DNA of 53,608 nucleotides from Candidatus Obscuribacterales bacterium (GCA_021732085.1 JAKFVQ010000029.1:1-53608); one strand, 5' to 3'. Numbered from the stretch's first letter, positions 8,821 to 18,267 are shown. Made by a program: numbers and translations. The notes: generated from the sequence alone by a model not told the origin.

Positions 8821-11800
8821 TTAACGTTTCAAGAGCTTTTTGATCTTTTGTCGCTTCTGCTCCAGCTCTTTCACGTTGCCTCGTTGTCCGAAGAATACTG
8901 CGTTGTAGGTATTCACGAAGTCTTCCATTGAAGAGTCCAAATTTGGATCTACATTTATGGCTTCATTCTCGTCAAGCTTGTTTCTAAGTTTGTCGAGAAA
9001 CTCCCCTGCCGTTGTGAAATCATCGCCCTTCAGGTCAAATGATTTGAAGTCCTTTTGCAAGGAGTTAAGTATCTTGCTTGCCGGATGAATTTTTCTTGGC
9101 AATTTGATGGACTTTGCTATGTCTTTTGCAAAAAGCACGATCGGTCCGGCAAGTACCGTCAGCCCAATTCCGATTGGAATAAGTTTGAGAAGATCCCACA
9201 GATTGATTGTGAAACTTGGCCAGTTGCTGGTCTTTTTTGCGACTTCCTGCTGAGCTGTCGCCGTTGCCGTTGCCGAAACTGGCATTTTGCGTGGGTCTTG
9301 CCCGTCGCGAGGATCGTCGGTAATGACGGTCTTGCCGTTTGGATCGTTGGGCGGGCGATTCTCCTTCGCACCTGTTCTAATCTCGACTTTCTTGAGGGAG
9401 CTTTCAACTTGATCTTTAAGGGTGGTGAAGTATCGCTCTTCCTCTTTTATCGGAGCCGGCATTGTTCCGTCGGGCGTTGCGTCGAAGGGGACCCAGCCGT
9501 ATTCTGGTACATATACTTCTCCCCAAGCGTGTGCATGCTTGGGTCTGATTTGCCTTGTGCCGCTCACTGGATCGAAATCGCCCGGATTGTATCCAAAAAT
9601 CATGCGAGCTGGAATTCCCGAGGCCCTGCATAATACGACAAATGCCGATGCGAAGTCTTTGCAGTCACCCTGTTGGCTTTCGAAAAGGAAGCGATCAACA
9701 CCGTTTGGACAATTACTCTTCTTGACCTTTGGGTCCAATGTGTATTTGTAATTCTTTCGAAGGTGATTACAAATTTTTTCTGCTTGCACGAACCAATTAT
9801 CTTGCAGCCCCACTGTCTTTTCTGCAAGGTCAACGAGGTCTTGGGATTGGTTATCGGGGACCTGCAGAAATGCTTCCAAGTTCTTTCGGTACTTCTCCTC
9901 GGCCAGCTCACTGGGCACTGCAGCATCGCGCATTTCAGTTAAGTCATACATGGCCTCATCGGCACTGACACTATATTCGATACCTTTGACTAGAGCCCAT
10001 TGTCCGCGCAAATTACCGCAGGAGTCCAATGATATTCCTGGTCCCGGGAATGTGATGTCCACCGGATTCCCGGAGATAATGACTTTATCGCCGAGGTTTT
10101 TCATCATGTGATAGCTCTGATTCAGCCTTATGGCTGGAACCGTATCAGGAAGGGCAAGGGGAAATGCATTTTGCAGTGAGTAAACATTTTTTTGCACACG
10201 TAAGAGATCGGCTTTCGATAAGTCACGTGATATCCGCCAATTTTTTCCATCATAGTGATCGAAGGCCGCCTGACGAAAGCATACTGTTCTATTGGTAGTA
10301 ACAGTAAATATCAATTCGTCCCTAATAGAGGCTGCTTCTTGCGAGTCCATTTCGTCCTGGATATCGTAACGAAATTGCTTCTCTGGCTTAGCCGGGACCG
10401 GAGTTTTATTCTGCGCTTGAGCTTTAGCAGTGTTCTGTGATGCTTTTGCGTTATTTGTTTCTGGTGAATTCTTGTTCGGACCAGAAGGATCTTGCTTCGT
10501 GCTCTGGGGACCATTTGCGGTCTTTGTTCCCGAATTTGAATCTAGGGGATTTTGCTGCCCCGCGTTTTTGTTGTTGCCTTGTGAATTGTCTTTTGAGGAT
10601 GATTTTGGCTGGCTTGTTTGACTTTGGCTCTGCGAGCCTGTTTTCCTGTTTTTGTCGCTTCCGCCTGGTTTAGTGGAGGAGCCATTTTTTGAAGGAGACT
10701 TTGAACTTCCAGATTCGTTTTTTTGATCTGGGCCAGCTAGCTTCTTCTCTTGTGATTTGTTTAAGTTAAGTGCGTTTGCTAGTCCGGAGCTGGCGTCGAC
10801 GTTAAGATTGTCTGCTTGCGCTCGTTGCTCCGCGCGCTTCTTCTTTTCGCTGCGTGACAATGACTTAAAGTCGATGTCCTGACGTTTTGGCGAATTGCCT
10901 GTCTCCGCCTTTGCGGGACTGCCCTTTCCTCCATTTTTGCCTGCTTTAGGATCTTTACCTTCTTCGGCCGTTTTTGCCTCATCAGCTTTGTTACCGGTGC
11001 CTGTTCCTTTTTCATTCAGCGCTGGGTCCTTTTGTGCTCCCTCGCTATTATCATTCTTTATTTGGCCATTTTCGTCGTTGCCTGGCTCAGGCTTGGGCTC
11101 ATAGTACTGACGGTTTTTATCCTTCTTTTGCGGAGTTCGTATGCGCTTTGCTAGATTTTCTGCTCCGTCATCTTCGCTCTTTTTCTGTTCGCGACTTTTC
11201 TTTACCAGGGAATAAATGCGCGCGGTCACCTGGTCGGCAAGCGATTCCGCCCGTGGTATTACCAGGAAAAATCCGATACTGACTGCAAGCAATATTGCTG
11301 TTGGGAAAATTAGATTGGCAGTCTTTTCCGAGCTTCCGGCGCTGAAGCTCATGTATGGATCGAGTTCATCAAATTTTCTGGATTGAACGGCTCCAAAAGT
11401 TCTTGATTCGCAGTCTAGTAGCAGAAGCACCGCGGAGAGAATCACATAGCTGAAAATACCAATGCCAAAGACCCAGCCTCGTCCCAACGCTGCAGTAGCA
11501 AACACAAGAAGTAGCCCGAGAATCAAGCTGAAGTTGAAGTCGAAGCGTGCTCGCAATTCAAAGCTGTGGCTGACATAGAGTCCGGCAACTAGATGTGCTG
11601 TGGGTGTCAGTAGATCGATGTCGCCGCCGAGATTTACTTGATAGCGTAGGTTTTCCACAAAGCAGTAGCATGCCCAGGCAATTACAAGCAGCCCGAGCCA
11701 CTCAAGCCACTTCACTACTTTGTGTCGATAGTGGTAACTCAGATAGGAGCCGAATATGGCAACCCAAAAATAGCCGACCAGCATCGGAATTTTGATTTGA

Positions 11801-11967
11801 CCAATATCGAAAGTTGAGCCTTGCGGATCTGCAAGTGAGATAAGCCAGAGGCAAACCATCGTTTGCGAAAGCCAGAGCATGCGTAAGAAGATTGAATCTT
11901 CTGCCGGCTTCCTCTCTTTTGCTTTGCTTTGTGTTTTGCTAGCGGGCTTTGACGCTTCGGATTTCAT
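8821..11967 (-). CDS. Membrane transglutaminase-like protein, TgpA/DUF3488 type, with a very long disordered insert
   Basis: This 1048-residue protein has an N-terminal block of about six hydrophobic helices (residues about 28-250), as in DUF3488/TgpA proteins. A transglutaminase core follows, with Cys in QQGDCKDFASAF (about 767), His in KHAHAWGEVY (about 811) and Asp in VPFDATPDG (about 826), the expected Cys-His-Asp triad. One more membrane helix lies near 955-985 before a cytoplasmic tail. Between the membrane block and the core is a ~270-residue polar tract (about 265-540) of Lys, Ser, Asn, Gln and Gly, much longer than I know for the family. Its ATG overlaps the DUF58 stop by 4 bp, completing the MoxR-DUF58-TgpA order. 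The substrate is unknown; TgpA is linked to envelope functions in Pseudomonas. Confidence 0.88.
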   Translation of the reverse strand: MKSEASKPASKTQSKAKERKPAEDSIFLRMLWLSQTMVCLWLISLADPQGSTFDIGQIKIPMLVGYFWVAIFGSYLSYHYRHKVVKWLEWLGLLVIAWACYCFVENLRYQVNLGGDIDLLTPTAHLVAGLYVSHSFELRARFDFNFSLILGLLLVFATAALGRGWVFGIGIFSYVILSAVLLLLDCESRTFGAVQSRKFDELDPYMSFSAGSSEKTANLIFPTAILLAVSIGFFLVIPRAESLADQVTARIYSLVKKSREQKKSEDDGAENLAKRIRTPQKKDKNRQYYEPKPEPGNDENGQIKNDNSEGAQKDPALNEKGTGTGNKADEAKTAEEGKDPKAGKNGGKGSPAKAETGNSPKRQDIDFKSLSRSEKKKRAEQRAQADNLNVDASSGLANALNLNKSQEKKLAGPDQKNESGSSKSPSKNGSSTKPGGSDKNRKTGSQSQSQTSQPKSSSKDNSQGNNKNAGQQNPLDSNSGTKTANGPQSTKQDPSGPNKNSPETNNAKASQNTAKAQAQNKTPVPAKPEKQFRYDIQDEMDSQEAASIRDELIFTVTTNRTVCFRQAAFDHYDGKNWRISRDLSKADLLRVQKNVYSLQNAFPLALPDTVPAIRLNQSYHMMKNLGDKVIISGNPVDITFPGPGISLDSCGNLRGQWALVKGIEYSVSADEAMYDLTEMRDAAVPSELAEEKYRKNLEAFLQVPDNQSQDLVDLAEKTVGLQDNWFVQAEKICNHLRKNYKYTLDPKVKKSNCPNGVDRFLFESQQGDCKDFASAFVVLCRASGIPARMIFGYNPGDFDPVSGTRQIRPKHAHAWGEVYVPEYGWVPFDATPDGTMPAPIKEEERYFTTLKDQVESSLKKVEIRTGAKENRPPNDPNGKTVITDDPRDGQDPRKMPVSATATATAQQEVAKKTSNWPSFTINLWDLLKLIPIGIGLTVLAGPIVLFAKDIAKSIKLPRKIHPASKILNSLQKDFKSFDLKGDDFTTAGEFLDKLRNKLDENEAINVDPNLDSSMEDFVNTYNAVFFGQRGNVKELEQKRQKIKKLLKR

Positions 11968-13409
11968 AGTCTGCTCAGCTCCACATCGTTGCTGAGTTGA
12001 CCTAGCAGCTGCGAAATCGCCAGACCGTCAGTTCCATTTTTCTTTGCAAGCGCTTTTTCCATTTTGCTTTGCGCTCGAGCATTACTGGGCTGAAGCTCGA
12101 CAAGGCTAATTATTTTCGATGTCTTGCTGCGAGGGTCAACCGCAGGTACAAGCGAAAGTGTGGTGCGCGCCGATGCCGCGACTTCGGAGAGAAGATCATC
12201 AGGTTTACGGGTTTTCTCATGCATATCTTCTTCATAACACTTCAGCAAATTCTTCGGAAGCGGATTTACCCGGGCCAGCATCTGCGCGGCAAGCTCCTCG
12301 CCGGAGAGCCCCGGCGGTACGTCAGCTAGAGCTTGAGCTATCGGTTCCCATTCCATGCCGGGCATGAAGCGAAGCTGAGGCTGGAAGCCCATCTGATGTC
12401 CGTAGTGGACCATAGAATAAGCCGCCATGCATGCAATATTGAACTGTTCTTCATTCCAATCCAAAGATAAATCAAGCATCAGATCGAAATCGGGCAAAGA
12501 CTCTATTTCGAATTCGCGGACAAGAAGCTTTCCCGATTTTGCACTTGATGCCCAGTGTATTTGATTGAGGCTATCACGCTCCGTGAATTCACGCAAACCT
12601 TTCAAGCTCGCCGATTTATGCTGCCTTTTCCAATTTTGAACAGAGTTGCCGGCGCGTGTAAGTGTAGTGGACAAGCGAGAGTGGAAATTTCCCAGAACAG
12701 GTACTAGTCTTGGCAGCACCGTTATTATTTCTGACTCGCTTTCTTTCTTCTGTTTGAGATCGATTCTCCTGGACCACCAGGCAATTGCAAAAGGAAAACA
12801 GGTGGCGATTTCAAGACTGTCAACCTGATAAACTCCTCGCCCAAGTGCGGGTGTACCTAATCGAACCTCCACACCTTTGCTCAGTGATTGCAGCACCAGG
12901 GGCAGTGGCAAGTTGGACTTTTGTCCCCGCTTGTCGTCCCATGTTCTACGCATGAGGATTAGCTCTGCGCTCAAATATCCGCTAGGAACCAGGTCTGAGA
13001 GTATGCCCAAAAGTGGCAGGCGCCATGCGCGTAAAACGATTTCTTGTTGATCCATGTTAGTGGCACGTTGTGGTACGTGGAAATCACAAGAAATACTGCT
13101 TACTTCAATCAATGGTAGAACAATGCCAACGAGCAGGGTTGCAATCAATAAGCACGGCACGATGTAGCACCAGTCATTTCCAATGAACGCTGCTGTGACA
13201 TAAAGTGGTGGAAGCATTGCCAAGATGACTGCTACTCGCGGCTCTAAAAGCAGAGAATAGGAGCCGAATGGCAGTCGGAGCCCGGCAGGTTTCGGCGGCG
13301 TTTTTGCCTGCGTGTCAGTCTGGGTAATGGCAGCCTGCTTCTTCACTTCTTGTCTCTGATTGGAATTTCCGTTACTTCGGAACAGGCACTGTCTCAAGAA
13401 CTCGCTCAA
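11964..13409 (-). CDS. DUF58 domain protein
   Basis: The 481-residue protein has two adjacent membrane helices (about 52-95) and then a beta-rich region. The DUF58 hallmark is at about 270-290 (LREFTERDSLNQIHWASSA), followed by LLVREFEIE and a von Willebrand-A-like DLMLDLSLDW stretch. The C-terminal ~100 residues are polar. It lies between the MoxR ATPase (38 bp overlap with the MoxR 3' end) and the transglutaminase (4 bp overlap), the usual arrangement. DUF58 proteins are thought to connect MoxR ATPases with their membrane targets; the exact role is not established. Confidence 0.9.
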   Translation of the reverse strand: MSEFLRQCLFRSNGNSNQRQEVKKQAAITQTDTQAKTPPKPAGLRLPFGSYSLLLEPRVAVILAMLPPLYVTAAFIGNDWCYIVPCLLIATLLVGIVLPLIEVSSISCDFHVPQRATNMDQQEIVLRAWRLPLLGILSDLVPSGYLSAELILMRRTWDDKRGQKSNLPLPLVLQSLSKGVEVRLGTPALGRGVYQVDSLEIATCFPFAIAWWSRRIDLKQKKESESEIITVLPRLVPVLGNFHSRLSTTLTRAGNSVQNWKRQHKSASLKGLREFTERDSLNQIHWASSAKSGKLLVREFEIESLPDFDLMLDLSLDWNEEQFNIACMAAYSMVHYGHQMGFQPQLRFMPGMEWEPIAQALADVPPGLSGEELAAQMLARVNPLPKNLLKCYEEDMHEKTRKPDDLLSEVAASARTTLSLVPAVDPRSKTSKIISLVELQPSNARAQSKMEKALAKKNGTDGLAISQLLGQLSNDVELSRL

Positions 13410-14334
13410 TGATCTCAGCGTAACTGATGCGCTGTGATTTCACCTTTGGAATAATTCGATGCCCGAATACAAATGGTGCGATGCGCTTTATATCATCGGG
13501 CGTGACGAAGTCTCTTCCCTCCAGAAATGCATGAGCCTGAGATGCTCGAAGCAAAAGCTGGCTGCCTCGAGGGCTCACTCCCAGAATTATGGATGGATGT
13601 GATCTGGTTGCATTGGAGATCTCCACGATGTAATTAACCAGTGCCTGATGAACGTTAACTCTCCTCACCACTTGCCTGGCTTCTAAAATATCTTCTACTG
13701 TCAAAACCGGATTACAAACGAAAGCATCGTCTTCCATGGTTTTGAAGAGGATTTGAGCTTCTTCTTGAGGCTTTGGATAGCCTAAAGACAGGGCCACCAT
13801 GAATCTGTCTATTTGGGCTTCAGGCAACGGGAAGGTGCCTAATTGCTCGATCGGGTTAGCTGTTGCAATTACAAAAAAGAGTTCCGGCAATTTGCGTGTG
13901 ACACCATCTGTGGAGACTTGCCTTTCTTCCATCGCCTCTAACAAGCTGGACTGCGTTCGGGGACTGGCGCGATTGATTTCGTCGCAGAGAAAGATGTTGC
14001 TGAAAACTGGACCCGGGACGAAACTGAAACTGGCATTTTTTTGATCGTAGATGTTGACGCCTGACACGTCGGCGGGCAGCAGGTCGGGTGTACATTGAAG
14101 GCGCTTGAAGCTGCCATGAATCGACATCGCGAGGCTCTTGGCTAGGAGTGTCTTTCCGACACCTGGAACATCTTCGATGATCACGTGCCCACCGGCCAGA
14201 ATCGCGATGGCAACTAGTCGTGCGGCCTTGTCTTGTCCGACAAGAACACTGTTCATATTTCTGAGAAGCGCTTGTGCTTTTGGGCCTGATTGACTGTTCG
14301 GCGAAGGTTTTGTGGTCATGCCGGGCTGGTTCAC
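13372..14334 (-). CDS. MoxR-family AAA+ ATPase
   Basis: This cytoplasmic AAA+ chaperone-like ATPase has Walker A VPGVGKTLLAKS (about 56-67), Walker B FLCDEINRASPRTQ (about 115-128), sensor 1 in VIATANPIEQ (about 158) and AQIDRFM (about 175). The C-terminal lid contains GVSPRGSQLLLRA. The length of 320 residues is typical. The start is a GTG at 14334 with AGGAG 6 bases upstream; an ATG five codons later lacks such a site. It leads the MoxR-DUF58-transglutaminase block. MoxR proteins are generally thought to help assemble or activate envelope complexes, with the DUF58 and transglutaminase proteins as likely partners. Confidence 0.93.
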   Translation of the reverse strand: MNQPGMTTKPSPNSQSGPKAQALLRNMNSVLVGQDKAARLVAIAILAGGHVIIEDVPGVGKTLLAKSLAMSIHGSFKRLQCTPDLLPADVSGVNIYDQKNASFSFVPGPVFSNIFLCDEINRASPRTQSSLLEAMEERQVSTDGVTRKLPELFFVIATANPIEQLGTFPLPEAQIDRFMVALSLGYPKPQEEAQILFKTMEDDAFVCNPVLTVEDILEARQVVRRVNVHQALVNYIVEISNATRSHPSIILGVSPRGSQLLLRASQAHAFLEGRDFVTPDDIKRIAPFVFGHRIIPKVKSQRISYAEIIERVLETVPVPK

Positions 14335-14426
14335 TTAGAACTCCTGTCACTACGGGTGTTTCCCCGGATATGCCCGGGCACCTGGCGCTCTAAACGCTCC
14401 CGCCTGTGGGGCTCGGTCCCAGTGTC

Positions 14427-15614
14427 TTAGAAAAGTTTGCGGCAAGTATGGTTATCTGGGTGCGTCGCGCATGCTGTGGGCGCCTGAATCATGCTCAGTA
14501 TTTCGTTTGCGATAATGCTGGCGGAGTTAGGTTTTGCGCACTGAAGCGCCCTTTGGCTCATAGCGTGAAAACGTTCTTTGTCTTTGAGCAAGGAGTTCAA
14601 CTTGTAGGTCAGAACCCCGAGGCTGTTGCATCGGATTGCTGCGCCGTTCTCAAGAAGATGATCGGAATTTCTCTCTTCCTGTCCCGGGATGGGATTTACG
14701 ATAACGAATACAAGTCCTTTCGCAAGCGCTTCCGAAGAGGTCAGCCCACCTGGTTTGCCTAGGACCAGATCGGCTGCACTCATCAATTCATCCATTTCAT
14801 TTGTGTATCCGAGAATTTTCAATTTAGCTTCACTGCCACCCTTGGTGTATTGGTCCAGCGAATTCTCCAAATTCGTTTTTAATTCCTCGTTTGCGCCGCA
14901 GATGGCAAGAATTTGCACATTCTCTTCAAGTTCAATCAAGGCTTGCAAGATATTGTCGATTGGTCCCATGCCGAGCCCACCGGCGGAAGTCAGAATGATT
15001 ATTTTTTCGGGAGAAAGGCGGTGCTTTTTCCTCATTTCCTGGCGATCTTTTTTTAGCGCAAAAACAGGATCGATCGGTATGCCAGATACTGTAATCAGCT
15101 CTTCTTTGTATTCCTGGTACATAAGTTCGCGTTTTACTTCCTCGCTTGCTGCAAAATAGCGCGAGTAATGCTCAGCTCTCCACAGCGGGTTTGTTTCGTA
15201 GTCGGTGACAATGATTGCGTGTTGTGTGTTAATCGCCTTTTTGCAAATTAGCCACGACGTCATGTCTACGGGAAGCGTGTGCGTGCTCACGACAATGTCG
15301 GGACTATAGTCTCTAAGTAATTTGACAAGCGGCAATGCATTCCATCTTTCAAATGCCAAGCCGTAAGAATTTTCTGGCCAAACTCGCTCACTTTGGTTAT
15401 AAATCCATCCCAAAATTTCCGGTGCTTTATTAACCGACTGAATGTAGGCTTGCTGATAGATTGTTCGAAATGCGGCGTTGGCAAAGTTCAAGGCATCCTC
15501 ATGTCGGACTTCTGCGCTCGAGTCCAGAACACTCAACGCTTTTTCAACAGCCTGAGCGGCTCTTGTATGCCCGGTTCCAATGGACCCGGAAAGTATAAGT
15601 ATCTTTTTTGGCAT
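14427..15614 (-). CDS. MGDG synthase/UgtP-type glycosyltransferase (GT28-like)
   Basis: This 395-residue GT-B glycosyltransferase carries the MGDG-synthase N-terminal signature (ILILSGSIGTGHTRAA, residues 5-20). It also has a nucleotide-sugar loop TSAGGLGMGPIDNIL and the C-terminal donor motif GKPGGLTSSEALAKG. Relatives transfer galactose or glucose from UDP-sugar to diacylglycerol at the inner membrane, so a glycolipid synthase is the best call, but donor and acceptor cannot be read from sequence. I chose the ATG at 15614 because AGGGA lies 5-6 bases upstream; the frame opens at 15632. It lies 92 bp upstream of the MoxR gene on the same strand and could share its transcript. Confidence 0.85.
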   Translation of the reverse strand: MPKKILILSGSIGTGHTRAAQAVEKALSVLDSSAEVRHEDALNFANAAFRTIYQQAYIQSVNKAPEILGWIYNQSERVWPENSYGLAFERWNALPLVKLLRDYSPDIVVSTHTLPVDMTSWLICKKAINTQHAIIVTDYETNPLWRAEHYSRYFAASEEVKRELMYQEYKEELITVSGIPIDPVFALKKDRQEMRKKHRLSPEKIIILTSAGGLGMGPIDNILQALIELEENVQILAICGANEELKTNLENSLDQYTKGGSEAKLKILGYTNEMDELMSAADLVLGKPGGLTSSEALAKGLVFVIVNPIPGQEERNSDHLLENGAAIRCNSLGVLTYKLNSLLKDKERFHAMSQRALQCAKPNSASIIANEILSMIQAPTACATHPDNHTCRKLF

Positions 15615-15769
15615 TAGTTTCCCTGTCAACACGGCGCAGAATATCTTGCGATTAGATTATAACTGCGACAGCTGTGTCAACACATTAGTTGTAACGTCCG
15701 ATACTCTTGCTGCATGGACTGTCCGCATGTCCCTGCGGACAAACTGTCTGGATGCTGTCGCTGCAACTG

Positions 15770-16156
15770 CTATTTGTTTCTGTAATCTTTGAAGTTCCAG
15801 TCGTTGTTTGTATAACCTTGTATCTTTCGACAAGATCCAGTTTCAATTTTTCCCGTCTTTTGGTTGAAATGAGCGGTGAAAATGTGGGTGCCCATGGTGT
15901 TATCGGGTTTGCTGCCTTGTGTGCGCCGATCACCGAAAATCACCACGTCATTTTCTTTTGGATTTTGAACGTTCTTGTGCGCGATCGACAAGGTAGGCAG
16001 TTTGCTGTCCGTACTCTGGTTTTTTAGATGCTCCGCTAGTTCTTTTACTTCATTGAGGCTCATCGATTGGATGGCATCGCGCATCCAGCAACCTTCGCCG
16101 AAATCAGCGGCTTGTTCCACAGCTATTTTTTTTGCATTATCAATCACTGATCTCAC
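15770..16156 (-). CDS. Small hypothetical protein, start uncertain
   Basis: This 128-residue soluble protein has a helical N-terminal half (SLNEVKELAEHLKNQ) and a C-terminal half with short strands (NDVVIFGDRR, THIFTAHFN). I recognise no family. The start is the GTG at 16156, but the same frame stays open about 40 codons further upstream (to a TGA near 16283) with no ATG, GTG or TTG, and that extension reads like protein. The true start may therefore have been lost or may be non-canonical. It follows the RDD gene on the same strand. Confidence 0.45.
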   Translation of the reverse strand: MRSVIDNAKKIAVEQAADFGEGCWMRDAIQSMSLNEVKELAEHLKNQSTDSKLPTLSIAHKNVQNPKENDVVIFGDRRTQGSKPDNTMGTHIFTAHFNQKTGKIETGSCRKIQGYTNNDWNFKDYRNK

Positions 16157-16292
16157 CCTAGATTCGGAGCAGGTCTTTCCTGCCGTTTCAAATGATAGGA
16201 GAAACTTCCCGTTATTTAACTGTGCTTGCAGGCTGAGCCATATGCATGAATGCGCAGTTATGCGGCGAGCATCTCAATTGAATCGTCTGGTT

Positions 16293-17399
16293 TTAAGGTT
16301 CATATTTTTGTCCAGGGATTACCTTTTGCGCTCCCTTGCTATGTCTTAGCCATTCGTCATAGTCATTGCCGGGGTCGGCTTTATTCAGATTGGCGAAATA
16401 GGCCGATTTGTCAGAGAATTCGCTTGTTTTGTCTGACTTTGCAATAGACGCGCAGTTCGCTAGAATCGAGTAGGTAAAATCAATGTCGTGGAAAGTTTTG
16501 CGGGCATTGTCCAGTACATCTTTGGCTTCTTGCTTGCCAGCTGCTTTCAAGGCGAATCCTTGCTCAGCGATAGGGTATGCTTGCAGTGATTTAGTTATGA
16601 GTACGTAATTATAAGCAATCGACATGATCAGCGCAGGAATAATTGCAGCTAGCATGAACGCTGTTGTCGCTGTCCGGAGAACAGAACCGATCGATGTTTT
16701 GGACTCAGCCTCCTCTGCCGGAGCGCTTGAAGCTTCGAGCCGTCCACAGATTTTGTCGATTAGAGATTGTCTTCCTCCAAAGATTGGAATGCAGAAAACA
16801 AATCCAAGCAGTAGCAATTCAAACGCAAAAAAGGTGAATCCTGGTATGGTGCTAAGTTCAAGCATTGGACCTAAAAAGGCAAGACTTATGGAGCAGATCA
16901 CTGTAAACAGGTATAGAACGAATACTTGAAGTAGTGATTTCCATACACTTCGTCCAAATCCCATCTTCCAATTCTTGCGCCCTACGACCTTCAGTCCTGC
17001 GAATTTTTTTCCGGGAGTAGCTTGCGATTTTGAGCTTTCAAAGAATGCGAAGTAGAAGATCGGGATGCAGTAAAGTGAAACGTAAGCAAGCAGAAATAAT
17101 AGAAGCAGACCCACGTTGTCGGGGCGTATGAGATCTGCAAATAGCAATGCCTTGCCTGTCATAACATAGTGAGCGGCAGCCAGGTTGAACATAAGACCGA
17201 TCGCTAACATGATCACAAATAGGATGCCGTGATCAATAAAAGCCGCTGCGAAACGTTTTGTGACTTTGGCAGGAATATAGTCGGGAGCTGTACTTGAAAG
17301 TGCTGCTGTACTCTGATCTACACTCAAAGGGTTTGTCTCTGAATTGCTCTTGCCTGATCGTTGTTGCTGTTCAATTGATTCTTTTAGATCATCAGACAT
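16293..17399 (-). CDS. RDD-family membrane protein
   Basis: This 368-residue protein has a polar N-terminus (about 50 residues) and an RDD domain. The domain begins at KRFAAAFIDHGILFVIM and has membrane helices near residues 55-75, 95-120, 155-180 and 185-210. The loop TPGKKFAGLKVVGRKNW is typical of the family. A further helix (about 245-270) precedes a ~100-residue C-terminal tail that is helical and charged and probably faces the periplasm or cytoplasm. RDD proteins have no single known role; ion or solute transport is proposed for some. It starts at an ATG, and nothing nearby defines its job. Confidence 0.8.
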   Translation of the reverse strand: MSDDLKESIEQQQRSGKSNSETNPLSVDQSTAALSSTAPDYIPAKVTKRFAAAFIDHGILFVIMLAIGLMFNLAAAHYVMTGKALLFADLIRPDNVGLLLLFLLAYVSLYCIPIFYFAFFESSKSQATPGKKFAGLKVVGRKNWKMGFGRSVWKSLLQVFVLYLFTVICSISLAFLGPMLELSTIPGFTFFAFELLLLGFVFCIPIFGGRQSLIDKICGRLEASSAPAEEAESKTSIGSVLRTATTAFMLAAIIPALIMSIAYNYVLITKSLQAYPIAEQGFALKAAGKQEAKDVLDNARKTFHDIDFTYSILANCASIAKSDKTSEFSDKSAYFANLNKADPGNDYDEWLRHSKGAQKVIPGQKYEP

Positions 17400-17476
17400 A
17401 CTTTTGAATCACCATGAGTAAGTAAAACCATTGTGCAATCTTGAAATCCAAACTGTGACACACGGGTGAGCATGTG

Positions 17477-18112
17477 CTATTTTTTGATTTGCTGGGCGCT
17501 CATGCCATTCAAACAAAATTGGCATAACATGTCCACTACGTCGTTAGCATTCCAGTCGGTGCTAGTCTGATACCGCTGCATAATGTTCTTGTGCCTGGTT
17601 AAGAAATTTACGATCAGGCTCAGCATAAATTCAAAACGCCAGTGATAGACACTCTCAGTTTTGTCTGGTTCGAGCGCTTTAAATGCATCTATAAATCTGT
17701 TTCGGCAAGATGCGAAGTGTGAGTCGACAAGCGAAAAAATTGGTTCTGGTTCGCTATGACAGCGTCCGAGAAAAAGCGAAAGTTTTTCCCCTTTTGCACC
17801 GAGAGAATGCACAAGTTGTATGGGTGGCTCGTAAAAAGCACGGAGGATTTTTTCCAGCGTGATATTTGGTTGCGACATTTCTGAACTCAGCCTATTCAGT
17901 TGCGCTTCGACGACCGGAGCTGCAAACCTTTGCATAACAGCTGCAAACAAATCATCCTTTGAACCAAAGTGGTAGGCCACCGATGCCACATTGACGTTTG
18001 CTTCTTTGATGATTCCGCGCAGAGACGTTCCTGCAAAACCGAATGTTGCAAAATGCGATTCTGCGATGTCGAGAATCTGGTCTTTTGTACTTGCTTGCGT
18101 ATCGTTTCTCAT
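17477..18112 (-). CDS. TetR/AcrR-family transcriptional regulator
   Basis: The N-terminal helix-turn-helix is classical: DQILDIAESHFATFGFAGTS, then LRGIIKEANVNVASVAYHFG and SKDDLFAAVMQR. The C-terminal ligand domain (about residues 75-211) is helical and includes a HWRFEFMLSLIVNFLT helix reminiscent of PsrA/AcrR-type regulators. I chose the ATG at 18112 (211 residues), since TetR proteins normally have a short arm before the HTH. A GTG at 18151 would add 13 residues; neither site has a strong ribosome-binding sequence. It diverges from an O-methyltransferase gene across about 230 bp that contains three palindromes, so autoregulation and control of the methyltransferase are likely. Confidence 0.9.
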   Translation of the reverse strand: MRNDTQASTKDQILDIAESHFATFGFAGTSLRGIIKEANVNVASVAYHFGSKDDLFAAVMQRFAAPVVEAQLNRLSSEMSQPNITLEKILRAFYEPPIQLVHSLGAKGEKLSLFLGRCHSEPEPIFSLVDSHFASCRNRFIDAFKALEPDKTESVYHWRFEFMLSLIVNFLTRHKNIMQRYQTSTDWNANDVVDMLCQFCLNGMSAQQIKK

Positions 18113-18226
18113 TTGAGTCAATAGGATGGCGGAGCAAATATAGTTTGACACATCAGTCGCTGATGTCGATTGGTGACAACATCTGCAAGAAAGATTAATG
18201 GGGTCTACCTGGCAATCTTAACCCGC

Positions 18227-18256
18227 TTGAGATAGAATTCAATCATATGATTAAAT
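18227..18256 (+). promoter_or_regulatory. Candidate promoter for the O-methyltransferase gene
   Basis: TTGAGA at 18227-18232 and TTAAAT at 18251-18256 are separated by 18 bp and match 5/6 and 4/6 of the sigma70 consensus. The palindrome at 18241-18252 sits in the spacer and -10 region, a placement expected for a repressor site. The resulting leader would be about 85 bases. This is a sequence-pattern call only. Confidence 0.3.
18241..18252. promoter_or_regulatory. Palindrome AATCATATGATT, candidate TetR operator
   Basis: This is a perfect 12-bp palindrome between the divergent TetR and O-methyltransferase genes, overlapping the candidate promoter. TetR dimers bind palindromes of about this size. 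Which of the palindromes in this gap is bound cannot be decided from sequence. Confidence 0.45.
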
Positions 18257-18267
18257 CAATCGATTGA
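18256..18267. promoter_or_regulatory. Palindrome TCAATCGATTGA, candidate TetR operator
   Basis: This perfect 12-bp palindrome starts 3 bp after the previous one. Its half-site TCAATCGA recurs at 18292-18299, which makes it the strongest operator candidate in the gap. Confidence 0.5.
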
